Below are positions 37,426 to 45,950 of a stretch of 64,000 nucleotides of DNA, piece by piece. The notes beneath the pieces are model-generated. The model saw only the letters and a program-made list of their open reading frames with translations. It was not told the DNA's origin and made no database searches. The stretch lies in contig JAJYVF010000010.1 in NCBI GenBank assembly GCA_021792135.1, forward strand, positions 62,001 to 126,000, in the 5' to 3' direction. Numbering within the stretch: the stretch's first letter is position 1; every line of letters begins with the position of its first letter. Source of the DNA: Acidobacteriota bacterium. Its GTDB lineage: Bacteria > Acidobacteriota > Terriglobia > Terriglobales > Acidobacteriaceae. The position numbers and the translations under genes were made by a program.

Positions 37426-38622
37426 TCACAGGGAATAGCGATTGCGGTCTTTGTCGGCGCGGCGTTCGAGAGCAAGGTGGATCAGCCGGTCAATGAGCTT
37501 CGGATAGGGCACCCCCGAAGCAGCCCAGAGGCGCGGATACATGCTGATGGACGTGAATCCGGGCAGCGTGTTGATTTCGTTCACGTAGACGCGGCCGGAA
37601 GGCCCTGGCTCCATGAGGAAGTCAACGCGCGCCAGACCGGAGCAGTCGCAGGCGCGGAAGGCGGCGATGGCCATTTCGCGGATCTGCTTCGCCTGGCGGC
37701 GGGTCAGTTTTGCGGGAATGATGAGGTCCGAACCCTCGCTGAGGTACTTGGCCTCGTAGTCGTAGAACTCTTTTCCGGGCACCACTTCTCCGACGACGGA
37801 GGCTGCGGGATCGTCGTTGCCGAGGACAGCGACTTCGAGTTCGCGGGCCTTTTTTCCTTTTCCGCCTACGCCCTGTTCGATCACAATCCTGCGGTCGAAG
37901 CGGGCGGCGAGATCGATGGCCGGGCCAAGCTCCTTCCTGTCGTGCGCCTTGCTGATGCCCACCGAGGAGCCGAGATTGGCGGGCTTGACGAAGACCGGAT
38001 AGCGGAGCGTGCCTTCGATGCCTGCCCGAACCTTTCTGGGGCTCTTCTCCCAGTCGGCGCGCAGGAAGGTGACGTGTTTCACAATGGGCAGCCTGGCGGA
38101 GGCAAAGAGGCGCTTCATGACGTCCTTGTCCATGCCTGTCGCCGAGCCGAGGACGCCGGAGCCGACATACGCAATGTCAGCCAGCTCAAAGAGCCCCTGA
38201 ATCGTTCCGTCCTCGCCAAATGTGCCGTGCAGGACCGGAAAGACGACGTCCAGATTCAGCACATGTTCAGCCCCTGGCTTGGCGACCGAGCCGGCATCGC
38301 GCTCGAAGGGAACCAGGGTTGCAGTTTCGCCGGTGGCGGGAACGGGTGGCACGATGACCGACTCGCCTTTGCGAAGTACCGCCGCTGCGGGAGTTGCTTC
38401 GGGATCGCCCGCGCGGAAGTGCTTCTCCGAAGAAGAAGCGGCATTCAGCAGACGCTGCGCGTGGCCGGCTGTGACCCAGCGGCCTTCTTTGGTGATTCCG
38501 ACGGGAATGACCTCGTATTTTCTGCGGTCAATGGCCTTGAGGACCGAAGCGGCGGAAAGAAGCGAGACTTCATGTTCGCCGCTGCGTCCGCCGAAGAGGA
38601 TGCCGACCCGGAGCTTTTTCAT
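37426..38622 (-). CDS. ddl: D-alanine-D-alanine ligase
   Basis: A cytoplasmic ATP-grasp enzyme of 398 aa that makes the D-Ala-D-Ala end of peptidoglycan precursors. Motifs: [88 protein letters not shown] and [20 protein letters not shown] with an omega-loop-like stretch. It is longer than E. coli DdlB (306 aa), largely through an insert at about residues 60-110; this length is usual for the DdlA/VanA-type branch. The C-terminus is Arg-rich. Confidence 0.93.
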   Translation of the reverse strand: MKKLRVGILFGGRSGEHEVSLLSAASVLKAIDRRKYEVIPVGITKEGRWVTAGHAQRLLNAASSSEKHFRAGDPEATPAAAVLRKGESVIVPPVPATGETATLVPFERDAGSVAKPGAEHVLNLDVVFPVLHGTFGEDGTIQGLFELADIAYVGSGVLGSATGMDKDVMKRLFASARLPIVKHVTFLRADWEKSPRKVRAGIEGTLRYPVFVKPANLGSSVGISKAHDRKELGPAIDLAARFDRRIVIEQGVGGKGKKARELEVAVLGNDDPAASVVGEVVPGKEFYDYEAKYLSEGSDLIIPAKLTRRQAKQIREMAIAAFRACDCSGLARVDFLMEPGPSGRVYVNEINTLPGFTSISMYPRLWAASGVPYPKLIDRLIHLALERRADKDRNRYSL

Positions 38623-38753
38623 CTGCTGGTTGTCATTCTATCGGGTTGAGTAACGGATAGCGGCGATCCGGGAGGGTGAGGAAGGTCACTCGCAACAGGC
38701 CGGAACCCGGCGGCAACCACCCGGGGCCGACCGGCGATGGAGATCAGGCGGTC

Positions 38754-39155
38754 TCATGCGCGGCGCTTCGGATGGGTCGAGAGCAGATGGGAAACCGTGT
38801 CGAGCATGAGGGCGGGGTGGACAGGTTTAGCCAGGATGTTGAAGATGTAGCCTTTTTTCGAGGCTTCCTCCAGGAGATCCTGGGTGCTGTGGTGGCCGGA
38901 GAAGAGCAGCAGCTGGCAGCTGGGATAGTTCTGTTGCAGGACGATGGCGAGATCGATCCCGTTCATGCGGGGCAGCATGACATCCAGGATAGCGAGCTCG
39001 GGCTGCCACTGCGCGATAATCTCGATCGCTTCTTCGGCAGAGTAAGCAACACGGGCTTGATACCCGCTCTTTGAAAAAATTACGAACAATGTGTCGGCGA
39101 CGCTGGGCTCGTCATCGACGATGAGAATGCTGCGGCTGTTCCCGATGCCCGTCAC
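38754..39155 (-). CDS. Single-domain response regulator (CheY-like)
   Basis: A receiver domain of 133 aa with no output domain: ILIVDDEPSVADTLFVIFSK, phospho-acceptor Asp58 in AILDVMLPRMNGIDLA, and NILAKPVHPALML with the conserved Lys. I start at GTG 39155, which has GAGG 5 bases upstream; the frame extends to GTG 39245, adding a Pro/Asp-rich N-terminus. No kinase is next to it. This class, common in Acidobacteriota, probably works in a phosphorelay through another protein. Confidence 0.8.
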   Translation of the reverse strand: MTGIGNSRSILIVDDEPSVADTLFVIFSKSGYQARVAYSAEEAIEIIAQWQPELAILDVMLPRMNGIDLAIVLQQNYPSCQLLLFSGHHSTQDLLEEASKKGYIFNILAKPVHPALMLDTVSHLLSTHPKRRA

Positions 39156-39577
39156 CAGGTCCTCCGAGTCCGAATCATCAGCGGGGCGCCCGGGAGGGAA
39201 ATCGAATCGTTTCCCTGCCGGATCAGGCGCCGAAGCGGCCCCCACCCTGATGGGATGCGATTTCGCAGAATCCAGTGCATTCGGCGGAGCCTGGACGCGG
39301 TAGCCTGAAGAGAGAGGGGCCGTCCTGTCGTTTCCCGCCGAATGCTGTGATTCTGCTCTGCCCTGGTCAGCCTCGTCCCTGGGTCATGCATAACCCTGCT
39401 GGAAATCCTGTCCGACTCAGATGATGAGTTTGCCCGTCAGGCCGCTCCCGAGCGAGCCCCCGCGCGTAGTGTACGATGCGGGAAAGTTGTTGTTAGCATA
39501 CTGGGTGCCTTAGCTAAATTATTGATTTCATTGGCGCAATTGCGTCCGTGAAAGGGTTGGTGGGCAATGGAGTCAGC

Positions 39578-40372
39578 ATGGATGTGGAAGTTGTATCGTC
39601 GCATGAATGGGCGGAGCGGATTCGGCGGCTGCTGCGAGACCTGAAGATTACACAGTCGGGACTGGCGGAGCGTCTGGGAGTATCCCCGGCGACGGTCTCG
39701 CGCTGGGTCCAGGGGCGGAACGAGCCCACGGCCCAGACGTACGTGGCGCTGGGCAATCTGTCCGGCCCCCCGCAGGCTGCGTACTTCTGGGAGCGTGCGG
39801 GCATGGATTTTTCGGGAATGCCGGATGCTCATCTGCGGCAGACCTCTTCGTCGCTGTGCGTGAGCCTGAAGGATTTCAGGGTAGTGACCAGCCGCAAAAT
39901 GCTTCGGGAACTGGCGGGGCGCGGGCATGTGGCTGCCATTCCGCTGCTGAATGTGACGGCCTATGGAGATTCGGTGGCTTCCCGCGAGAACGTGGTGCTC
40001 TCCGAGGCCGTGGTGGAAGACGTCCTGCTGGCGCCGCTGGACTGGTGCCCGCACCCCGAGAACGTGATCGGCATGCATCTGCAGGGGGACTCGATGGTGC
40101 CGGTTATTGGTCCGGGATCAATTGTGTTCGTCGACACCGCGGCCACCGATCGGAATCGGCTTCAGCAGCGGCTGACGGTGGTGGCCCATCGGGATCTTGG
40201 GTTCAGGCTGGCACGGTTCCAGCGGATTTCCGGGACCGATCTGCTGGTTTCTGCGCACCATAGGTACCCGCCGCTGGATGTGAGCAACGCCTCGAAATGG
40301 AAAGTCTTCGGCGAAGTGCTCTGGTGGGTTTCGCGAGATACGGAGGGGTGCGCACCGGCAATCCGTGCCTGA
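39578..40372 (+). CDS. XRE-family HTH regulator with S24 (LexA/CI-like) domain lacking the catalytic Lys
   Basis: A protein of 264 aa. The N-terminal helix-turn-helix (about residues 12-60) reads LKITQSGLAERLGVSPATVS then RWVQGRNEPTAQTYVALGNL. The C-terminal half is S24-like: HLQGDSMVPVIGPGSIVFVD carries Ser172. Where the dyad Lys should be (about 37 residues on), the sequence is AHRDLGFRLARF, with Arg instead. So it keeps the repressor fold but may not self-cleave. ATG 39578 has GGAG 5 bases upstream. The target is unknown; CI-like control of a phage or stress genes is the family expectation. Confidence 0.82.
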   Translation: MDVEVVSSHEWAERIRRLLRDLKITQSGLAERLGVSPATVSRWVQGRNEPTAQTYVALGNLSGPPQAAYFWERAGMDFSGMPDAHLRQTSSSLCVSLKDFRVVTSRKMLRELAGRGHVAAIPLLNVTAYGDSVASRENVVLSEAVVEDVLLAPLDWCPHPENVIGMHLQGDSMVPVIGPGSIVFVDTAATDRNRLQQRLTVVAHRDLGFRLARFQRISGTDLLVSAHHRYPPLDVSNASKWKVFGEVLWWVSRDTEGCAPAIRA

Positions 40373-40387
40373 GGCGGTAACGTAGCG

Positions 40388-41470
40388 CTATTCCCGGGAA
40401 AACCCGGGCTGGCGGAAGTGCTCCCAGCCGCGGGGAAGGACGGGGGTTGGGGCGCCCTGCTGCGTGCCGAGCAGGATGCGGGGCCGGCCGGGGGCAGGGC
40501 GGCGCAGGATCCCGATGCGATGGATGGGAACCCCGGCAATCGTGCGGGGAATCCGCGTCCCCGGAGCGGCGGTGAAAAGCAGTTCGTAATCTTCGCCCCC
40601 ATGAAGCGCCAGACTGAGAGGGGCGTGGCCGGATTTGCGGGATCGAAGGGCGAGAGAGTGGATGGGCAGCGAGGCTTCATCCAGGACCGCGCTTACCTTC
40701 GACTCCTCGCAGATATGGGTCAGGTCCGTAGAAAGGCCGTCGCTGATGTCGATCATGGCATGGGCCAGGGTGCGAAGCCGGCGGCCGACCGTGATGCGGG
40801 GTTGCGGATAGAGGTGTGGGTGTTCGGTGACGCCCTGACGGCCGCTGCCGAATCCGCGCTGCCTGCGAGCCAGGGCCAGCAGTTCGGCAGCCGATCCTCC
40901 GAGGGCGCCGGTCACGTACAGGAGGTCGCCAGGCCGTGCCGCGGAGCGCAGACGGGCTTCTCCCCGGGGAAGTTGACCAACCGCCACGATATCGGCAGCG
41001 ATCAGCCCGGGCTGACCGGGAAGGGCCGGAGACCGGGCGATGTCGCCTCCGGCTAATGGGGCTCGATGCCGGCGCGCCAGGGCGAGCAGGCCCTCAAAGA
41101 AGCCGTCAATCCAGGCCGAAGGCACCCCTGCCGGAACGGCCAGGGAGAGAAAGACGGCCAGCGGTTCGGCTCCCATTGCGGCCAGATCACTCAGACCGCG
41201 AGCAAGACAACGATGGCCGGCGGATTCCGCCGGATGCCAGTCGCGGCGGAAGTGGACGCCTTCCAGAGAAAAGTCGGTGGTGACGCAGATTTCGTGGCCG
41301 GCAGAAGGGCCGAGGATGGCGCAGTCGTCTCCGATGCCCAGGCGGAGGGATCGGGAGTGCGGCGCGGCGGCTGCCGCCTGGCGGCGAATCTTGTCGATCA
41401 GCGCAAGCTCGCTGACAATCGTGCCGGATTTTGCCGAGCGGGGCATCGTCGACGGGATTGAGGTCAGCAT
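40388..41470 (-). CDS. thiL: Thiamine-monophosphate kinase
   Basis: A protein of 360 aa that makes thiamine diphosphate from thiamine monophosphate and ATP. Motifs: ELALIDKIRRQ, GIGDDCAILGPSAGHEICVT (nucleotide/Mg loop), DFSLEGVHFRRDWHPAESAG, LSDLAAMGAEPLAVFLSLAV, AHAMIDISDGLSTDLTHICE and LHGGEDYELLFTA. ATG 41470 was chosen; a GTG at 41500 would overlap the divergent dapD leader. Divergent from dapD with a 40-base gap, which must carry both promoters. Confidence 0.92.
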   Translation of the reverse strand: MLTSIPSTMPRSAKSGTIVSELALIDKIRRQAAAAAPHSRSLRLGIGDDCAILGPSAGHEICVTTDFSLEGVHFRRDWHPAESAGHRCLARGLSDLAAMGAEPLAVFLSLAVPAGVPSAWIDGFFEGLLALARRHRAPLAGGDIARSPALPGQPGLIAADIVAVGQLPRGEARLRSAARPGDLLYVTGALGGSAAELLALARRQRGFGSGRQGVTEHPHLYPQPRITVGRRLRTLAHAMIDISDGLSTDLTHICEESKVSAVLDEASLPIHSLALRSRKSGHAPLSLALHGGEDYELLFTAAPGTRIPRTIAGVPIHRIGILRRPAPGRPRILLGTQQGAPTPVLPRGWEHFRQPGFSRE

Positions 41471-41510
41471 ACCGTTTCCGGGGGGCAGCGGTTGATACAC
41501 TGCGCTTGCG

Positions 41511-42347
41511 ATGAATCTTCAGAATCGGATAGAGGAGCATTTTGCGGCGGGCTCTGCCGCGATGGGTGATCCGGCGGCCATGGCGGCATTTCTGGAATTG
41601 CGGGAGGCGCTCGAGGCCGGTGAGGTGCGGGCTGCGGAGCCAGATGCGGGTTCGCCGACGGGCTGGCGCGTGAATGCCTGGGTGAAGCAGGGGATCCTGC
41701 TGGGTTTTCGGCTGGGGACGATGGAGGCTCTGGGCAAGGACCTGTCGTTCGTGGACAAACACACCTATCCGGCGCGGCGGTTTACGGCGGAGCAGGGGAT
41801 CAGACTGGTGCCGGGTGGGTCCTCCGTGCGTGCGGGCGCCTATCTCGCGCGGGGCGTCGTGGCCATGCCTCCCATGTATGTCAACGCCGGGGCGTACGTG
41901 GATGAGGGGACGATGATCGACTCCCATGCGCTGGTCGGGAGCTGCGCGCAGATCGGGAAGCGGGTGCATCTGAGCGCGGCCGCGCAGATCGGCGGCGTGC
42001 TGGAGCCTGTGAATGCCAGCCCCGTCATCCTCGAAGGCGATGTGCTGGTCGGCGGAAACTGCGGCGTGTACGAAGGCACGATTGTGCGGCGACGCGCGGT
42101 GCTGGCGGCGGGGACCGTGCTGACGCGCGGCACGCCGGTGTACGACGTGGTGCGCGGGAAGGTGCTGCGGGCCGAGGGCGACCAGCCGCTGATCATCCCG
42201 GAAGGAGCGGTTGTGGTCCCCGGGGCGCGGGGCATTTCCCGGGGCCAGGGCGCGGAGTGGGGGCTAAGCGTCTACACACCGGTCATTGTGAAGTATCGGG
42301 ATGAGAAGACGGAACTGAGCGCGGCGCTCGAGGAGGTGTTGCGGTAG
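41511..42347 (+). CDS. dapD: 2,3,4,5-tetrahydropyridine-2,6-dicarboxylate N-succinyltransferase
   Basis: A protein of 278 aa in the succinylase branch of lysine/diaminopimelate synthesis. A left-handed beta-helix built of hexapeptide repeats is plain from about residue 100: [60 protein letters not shown] and [20 protein letters not shown]. The N-terminal helices ([12 protein letters not shown]) and [13 protein letters not shown] fit the family. No Shine-Dalgarno is visible upstream, but TACACT at 41495-41500 would start transcription within a few bases of the ATG, suggesting a leaderless message. Confidence 0.92.
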   Translation: MNLQNRIEEHFAAGSAAMGDPAAMAAFLELREALEAGEVRAAEPDAGSPTGWRVNAWVKQGILLGFRLGTMEALGKDLSFVDKHTYPARRFTAEQGIRLVPGGSSVRAGAYLARGVVAMPPMYVNAGAYVDEGTMIDSHALVGSCAQIGKRVHLSAAAQIGGVLEPVNASPVILEGDVLVGGNCGVYEGTIVRRRAVLAAGTVLTRGTPVYDVVRGKVLRAEGDQPLIIPEGAVVVPGARGISRGQGAEWGLSVYTPVIVKYRDEKTELSAALEEVLR

Positions 42348-42432
42348 CCGATATCATCCGTTCCGCAGGCAGGATCCTGCGCGCCAGGAGCAGATCGGGG
42401 ACCTTCGCGAGGGCACCCCGGGTGCCGCGCGG

Positions 42433-42696
42433 CTAGACGACTTCCGCGTTTTCGCGGTCCACCGTTTCGGCGCTCATAAAGCGCTCGAGAGCCTGCATGG
42501 CACAGCCCTGGCCGCAGAGATGCCGCATCTCGGGATTGCGCGCTTCGGCGAAATTCCAGGGCAGGATGGTGAAGCGCTGGTTGGGCTGTCCCTCATCGAA
42601 GCAGGGAACATCGCCCAGCATCAGCATCCACCAGTGGTTGGAGGCGCCCTTCTTCTTTCCGCAGATATCGCAGGTGAAGGAAACGTCCCACACCAT
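42433..42696 (-). CDS. Small cysteine-rich protein, probably metal-binding
   Basis: A protein of 87 aa: WDVSFTCDICGKKKGASNHW with a CxxC knuckle, and MRHLCGQGCAMQALERFM with a CGQGC pair, a likely zinc ribbon or similar metal site. The middle has DEGQPNQRFTILPWNF. The function is unknown; the spacing of cysteines and the lack of a signal peptide suggest an intracellular small zinc protein. Confidence 0.7.
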   Translation of the reverse strand: MVWDVSFTCDICGKKKGASNHWWMLMLGDVPCFDEGQPNQRFTILPWNFAEARNPEMRHLCGQGCAMQALERFMSAETVDRENAEVV

Positions 42697-42776
42697 GGGG
42701 AGGCCCTCCCGGATGAACAGTCGCTACCTTACAGTACAACGGAAGGGGCGCCGCCGGTGTGAAACTTTGGTGCAGG

Positions 42777-42911
42777 CTAGCCGTGCTTCGGGTTCCGGGC
42801 CATCGCGCGCCGCATCCTGAGCGGGCTTCCGGGCGAAGCGCTCCATTTGACGGCCCGCATCTGCCGGGTTTTCCAGGGGCGGACGCCCTGAGGGTGACGA
42901 GGCTTGTCCAT
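42777..42911 (-). CDS. Small basic ORF of 44 aa
   Basis: The minus strand has GGGAGGT, 4 bases, then ATG, giving MDKPRHPQGVRPWKTRQMRA and a basic C-terminal half (LRMRRAMARNPKHG). The ribosome site is one of the best in the window, but the frame is short and overlaps no known family. Two overlapping frames exist here, so it may be chance. Same strand as the Cys-rich gene, 81 bases upstream of it. Confidence 0.4.
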   Translation of the reverse strand: MDKPRHPQGVRPWKTRQMRAVKWSASPGSPLRMRRAMARNPKHG

Positions 42912-43047
42912 ATCGACCTCCCACGTCATCAGTTTAGCCGCGTCGATCGGGTTGCGCTCGGCGGGTCAGGGATCTGATTTCGATACGACGCGAAGGTGGA
43001 GGAGAGAGTAACCCCACGACGCCCGCAGGCGAGGTGGGGTCCGCCAT

Positions 43048-45711
43048 CTAGTGTGGGGCCGGACCGCGCACGATCTGGACGAGGTTGTCCGGCTGGACGT
43101 GTTTGGCGAAGGCGGCCTTCACGTCATCGGCGGTCAGGGCGTAGTACTTTTTTGCGGCGATGATGGGCTCTTCGAGGGGAAGGCCCACTTCGGCGCGGCC
43201 CAGCAGGCCGGCGGCGAGCGCATCCTCGCTGCCTTCGCTGAGGGGGATCTGGCGGAGCAGCAGCGCCTTGGCCTGGCGCAGTTCCGGGGCGGAGACATCC
43301 TGGGTGCGCATCTGATCCAGATCGCGGATGATCAGAGCGCGGGCTTTGGAGACGTTGGGCGGATCGCAGCCGTATGCGACCGAGTAGCTGGCGCGGGTCT
43401 TTGAGGCGTTCAGGCTGACGCTGACGGTGTAGACCAGGCCGGCTACCTGGCGCAGGTCGTGATAGAGACGCGTTGCGTAGAATCCGCCGCCGAGGACGTG
43501 ATTACCGAGCTGCAGGGGGTAGTAATCGGGGCTGAAGCGGTTCACGTCGATCTGCTCCGCGAGGGTTACCTGGTCCTGGACCCGCTCGGGATCGGGCACG
43601 TTGGCCGCCGACGGTTTATTCACGGGCACCGGGGGCAATGTCGTATCGGGCTTCGACCCGGTGGCGTGCCAGTTGCCAAACCACTTTTCGATGACCGCCT
43701 TCGCCTCGTCCGGAGTTGCGTCGCCGATCACGACAATGGTGGTGAGATCGGGCCGGATGGTCGCGTCGTGGTACTGCTTCACTTCATCGAGGGTTAATTG
43801 GGAGACGGTTTCCGGAGTGGTCTGGCGCAGGACCGGATCATGCGGGGGCAGCAGGGCGGTATCGAGCGCGCGCGAGGTGCGGTAGCCGGGGCTCTTCAGA
43901 TTCCCGGCGACGAATTGCGCGGTCTGCTGCTGGGTGATCATGAAGGCCCGCTGCGGCAGAGCCGGATGCAGCTCATTGTCGGCGAGCAACTGGACGCCGC
44001 GCGAAAAGTACTCCCTGAGCACCCTGACGGAGAACTCGTAACCGGCGCTTTCGTTGGCAGCGATATCGTCGAGAGCCTTCTGGAAAGCCAGCCGATCGAG
44101 GCTCTGCGTGCCGTAGGAATAGAGTCCGTCGAGGACCCCACCGACGCCGTCTTCGCCCGGAGGTGTCTGCAGATCGCCGTCGTGCTTCACGGAGCCGAGG
44201 ACGGTCACGGTGGGGCTGGTGGTATCGGTGCGAACGATGAGACGGATCCCGTTCGGCAGCCTGGTGTCGGAGACAGGCAAATAGACGGAAGGAACCTTCA
44301 GCTGGTTGAGCGGAGCGGCCGCCCATGCGGGGAGCTGCACGGGTTTGGTGGGGGCGGAAGTGACCTTCTCGCTGCCGCCGAAGCCTTTGGAGGCGACGGG
44401 CGCACCGGTCGGCACAGGCTTGAGGGTGGCCGTGATGGTGGGCGCGTTCAGCAGATACTGCTTCGCAACGCGGTTCACGTCCGCGACGGTGACTCTGCGG
44501 ATGGCGTCGATATCCTGCTCGGGCGAGGTGCGTCCTTCGGCTGCCAGGGCATTCGACCAGACGTCAGCCAGGCCGGGGATGGAGTTGCGCTGGAATTCGG
44601 CCTGAGCAATCTCGCTTCTTTTGGCGGCGTCCACCAGGTCCGGGGGCACCCCATTGGTGGCGTAACGGCTGATGATCCGGCGCATCTCGGCGATGGAAGG
44701 CGCGGCATCGACTCCGGCGGGCTGGGCCACCAGACCGAAGGCCACGCTGGCCCTGGGGTAGGTCTCCGCCAGGCCGAATTCCGCCGCGAGGGCCTTGCCT
44801 GCGGGCACCATGCCATAGAGATCGGCGCGCTGGCTGGAGAGCACATCGGAGAGGATCTGCATGGCCGCGTAATCCGGGGAGTCGGTGCCGGGCATCCGCC
44901 AGGCGATGAAGCCGAGCACATAGGGCAGGTTGCTGTCGATGGTGAAGCTCCCGGACTGGACAGGCTGCAGGTGGATGGCTGGACGCGGGGCAAGCGGATG
45001 GCTGGGAATATCTCCGAAGAGCTGCCTGATTTTGGCGAGCGTGGTGGTGGGGTCCACATCGCCAACCACAACCAGGATCATGTTCGACGGCGTGTACCAC
45101 TTCTGATAAAACGACCTGAGCATGGCGCCGGTCGTCGCGTCGAAGGAAGGCCTGGTGCCGAGCGGGTCGTGCGCATAGGGCGTCCCCGCAAACATGGCTC
45201 CGTTGAGGCGGTCGATGAACTTATAGGTGGGATTGGAGAGGTCGCGGGCGACTTCCTGCTCGATGGCCCCGCGTTCCTGGTCCCACTCGGTCTGGGAGTC
45301 TTCGATGCCGTGGAGGCAGGCCGCCTGGGCCTGAAGCGCGACGTCGAGGTCGGCGGAGGGGACGGTGGCGAAGTACTGGGTGATGTTCTGCTGGGTGTCC
45401 GCGTTATCCTCGCCGCCGAGCAGCGCGTAGATGGCTGCGGTCTGGTCGGCGGTCATGCCGGCGCAGCCGCGGAAGGCCATGTGCTCCTGTGCGTGGGCCA
45501 TGCCGGGAAAGCCTGCGGGGGTCTCATCGCCACCGACGATGAAGTTGGCCTCCACCGTCGCAACCGGGGCGAGCGCGTTGCGGATAATGACCACCCGCAT
45601 GCCGTTGGACAGCGTGGCGCGGGTGGGCGGTTCGGCGCTGGCGTGCAGACGAGGAGCGGCACTTACAAGAAGAAGCAGGAGAGCAGGAACAGGAAGAAAT
45701 CGCTGTTTCAA
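43048..45711 (-). CDS. M16-family zinc protease (insulinase-like), secreted
   Basis: A protein of 887 aa with a signal peptide (MKQRFLPVPALLLLLVSAAP, cut after about 25). The inverted zinc motif HAQEH (His73, Glu76, His77) with the distal Glu in RGAIEQEVARD marks the active first half. The second half (about residues 455-887) is a related inactive domain, with TIVVIGDATPDEAKAVIEKW and LGNHVLGGGFYATRLYHDLR. Members degrade periplasmic peptides or process partners. A pair of M16 genes is usual in some bacteria, but here both halves are fused in one chain. Divergent from tRNA-Pro. Confidence 0.9.
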   Translation of the reverse strand: MKQRFLPVPALLLLLVSAAPRLHASAEPPTRATLSNGMRVVIIRNALAPVATVEANFIVGGDETPAGFPGMAHAQEHMAFRGCAGMTADQTAAIYALLGGEDNADTQQNITQYFATVPSADLDVALQAQAACLHGIEDSQTEWDQERGAIEQEVARDLSNPTYKFIDRLNGAMFAGTPYAHDPLGTRPSFDATTGAMLRSFYQKWYTPSNMILVVVGDVDPTTTLAKIRQLFGDIPSHPLAPRPAIHLQPVQSGSFTIDSNLPYVLGFIAWRMPGTDSPDYAAMQILSDVLSSQRADLYGMVPAGKALAAEFGLAETYPRASVAFGLVAQPAGVDAAPSIAEMRRIISRYATNGVPPDLVDAAKRSEIAQAEFQRNSIPGLADVWSNALAAEGRTSPEQDIDAIRRVTVADVNRVAKQYLLNAPTITATLKPVPTGAPVASKGFGGSEKVTSAPTKPVQLPAWAAAPLNQLKVPSVYLPVSDTRLPNGIRLIVRTDTTSPTVTVLGSVKHDGDLQTPPGEDGVGGVLDGLYSYGTQSLDRLAFQKALDDIAANESAGYEFSVRVLREYFSRGVQLLADNELHPALPQRAFMITQQQTAQFVAGNLKSPGYRTSRALDTALLPPHDPVLRQTTPETVSQLTLDEVKQYHDATIRPDLTTIVVIGDATPDEAKAVIEKWFGNWHATGSKPDTTLPPVPVNKPSAANVPDPERVQDQVTLAEQIDVNRFSPDYYPLQLGNHVLGGGFYATRLYHDLRQVAGLVYTVSVSLNASKTRASYSVAYGCDPPNVSKARALIIRDLDQMRTQDVSAPELRQAKALLLRQIPLSEGSEDALAAGLLGRAEVGLPLEEPIIAAKKYYALTADDVKAAFAKHVQPDNLVQIVRGPAPH

Positions 45712-45873
45712 ATTCGGTCCTCCGCGAAGGTTTCCCTGATCTGAATGGTAATGGAAACGGGATCGCGCCGGGGCGAACCAGGTTCGATGGCGGGATCAGC
45801 GCCGCTGCGGAGCGGGCGGCGGTCGAGAGAGGAAGCTGGTGGTAGACTTTGGGAAGCAGACCTCTGCGGAAGT

Positions 45874-45950
45874 CGGGACGTGGCTCAGCCTGGTAGAGCA
45901 CTCGCTTGGGGTGCGAGGGGTCGGCAGTTCAAATCTGCCCGTCCCGACCA
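45874..45950 (+). tRNA. tRNA-Pro (anticodon GGG)
   Basis: Acceptor stem CGGGACG / CGTCCCG with discriminator A and encoded CCA. D arm GCTC AGCCTGGTA GAGC. Anticodon stem CTCGC / GCGAG around TTGGGGT (anticodon GGG). T arm GGCAG TTCAAAT CTGCC. Its last about 63 bases are also the antisense coding 3' end of the serine recombinase gene, so the tRNA is the attachment site of the neighbouring element. Confidence 0.95.

Noticed and set aside
43798-45744. 648-codon plus-strand frame opposite the M16 protease
   Set aside because: Shadow of the protease; low-complexity Gly/Arg-rich product with no motif.
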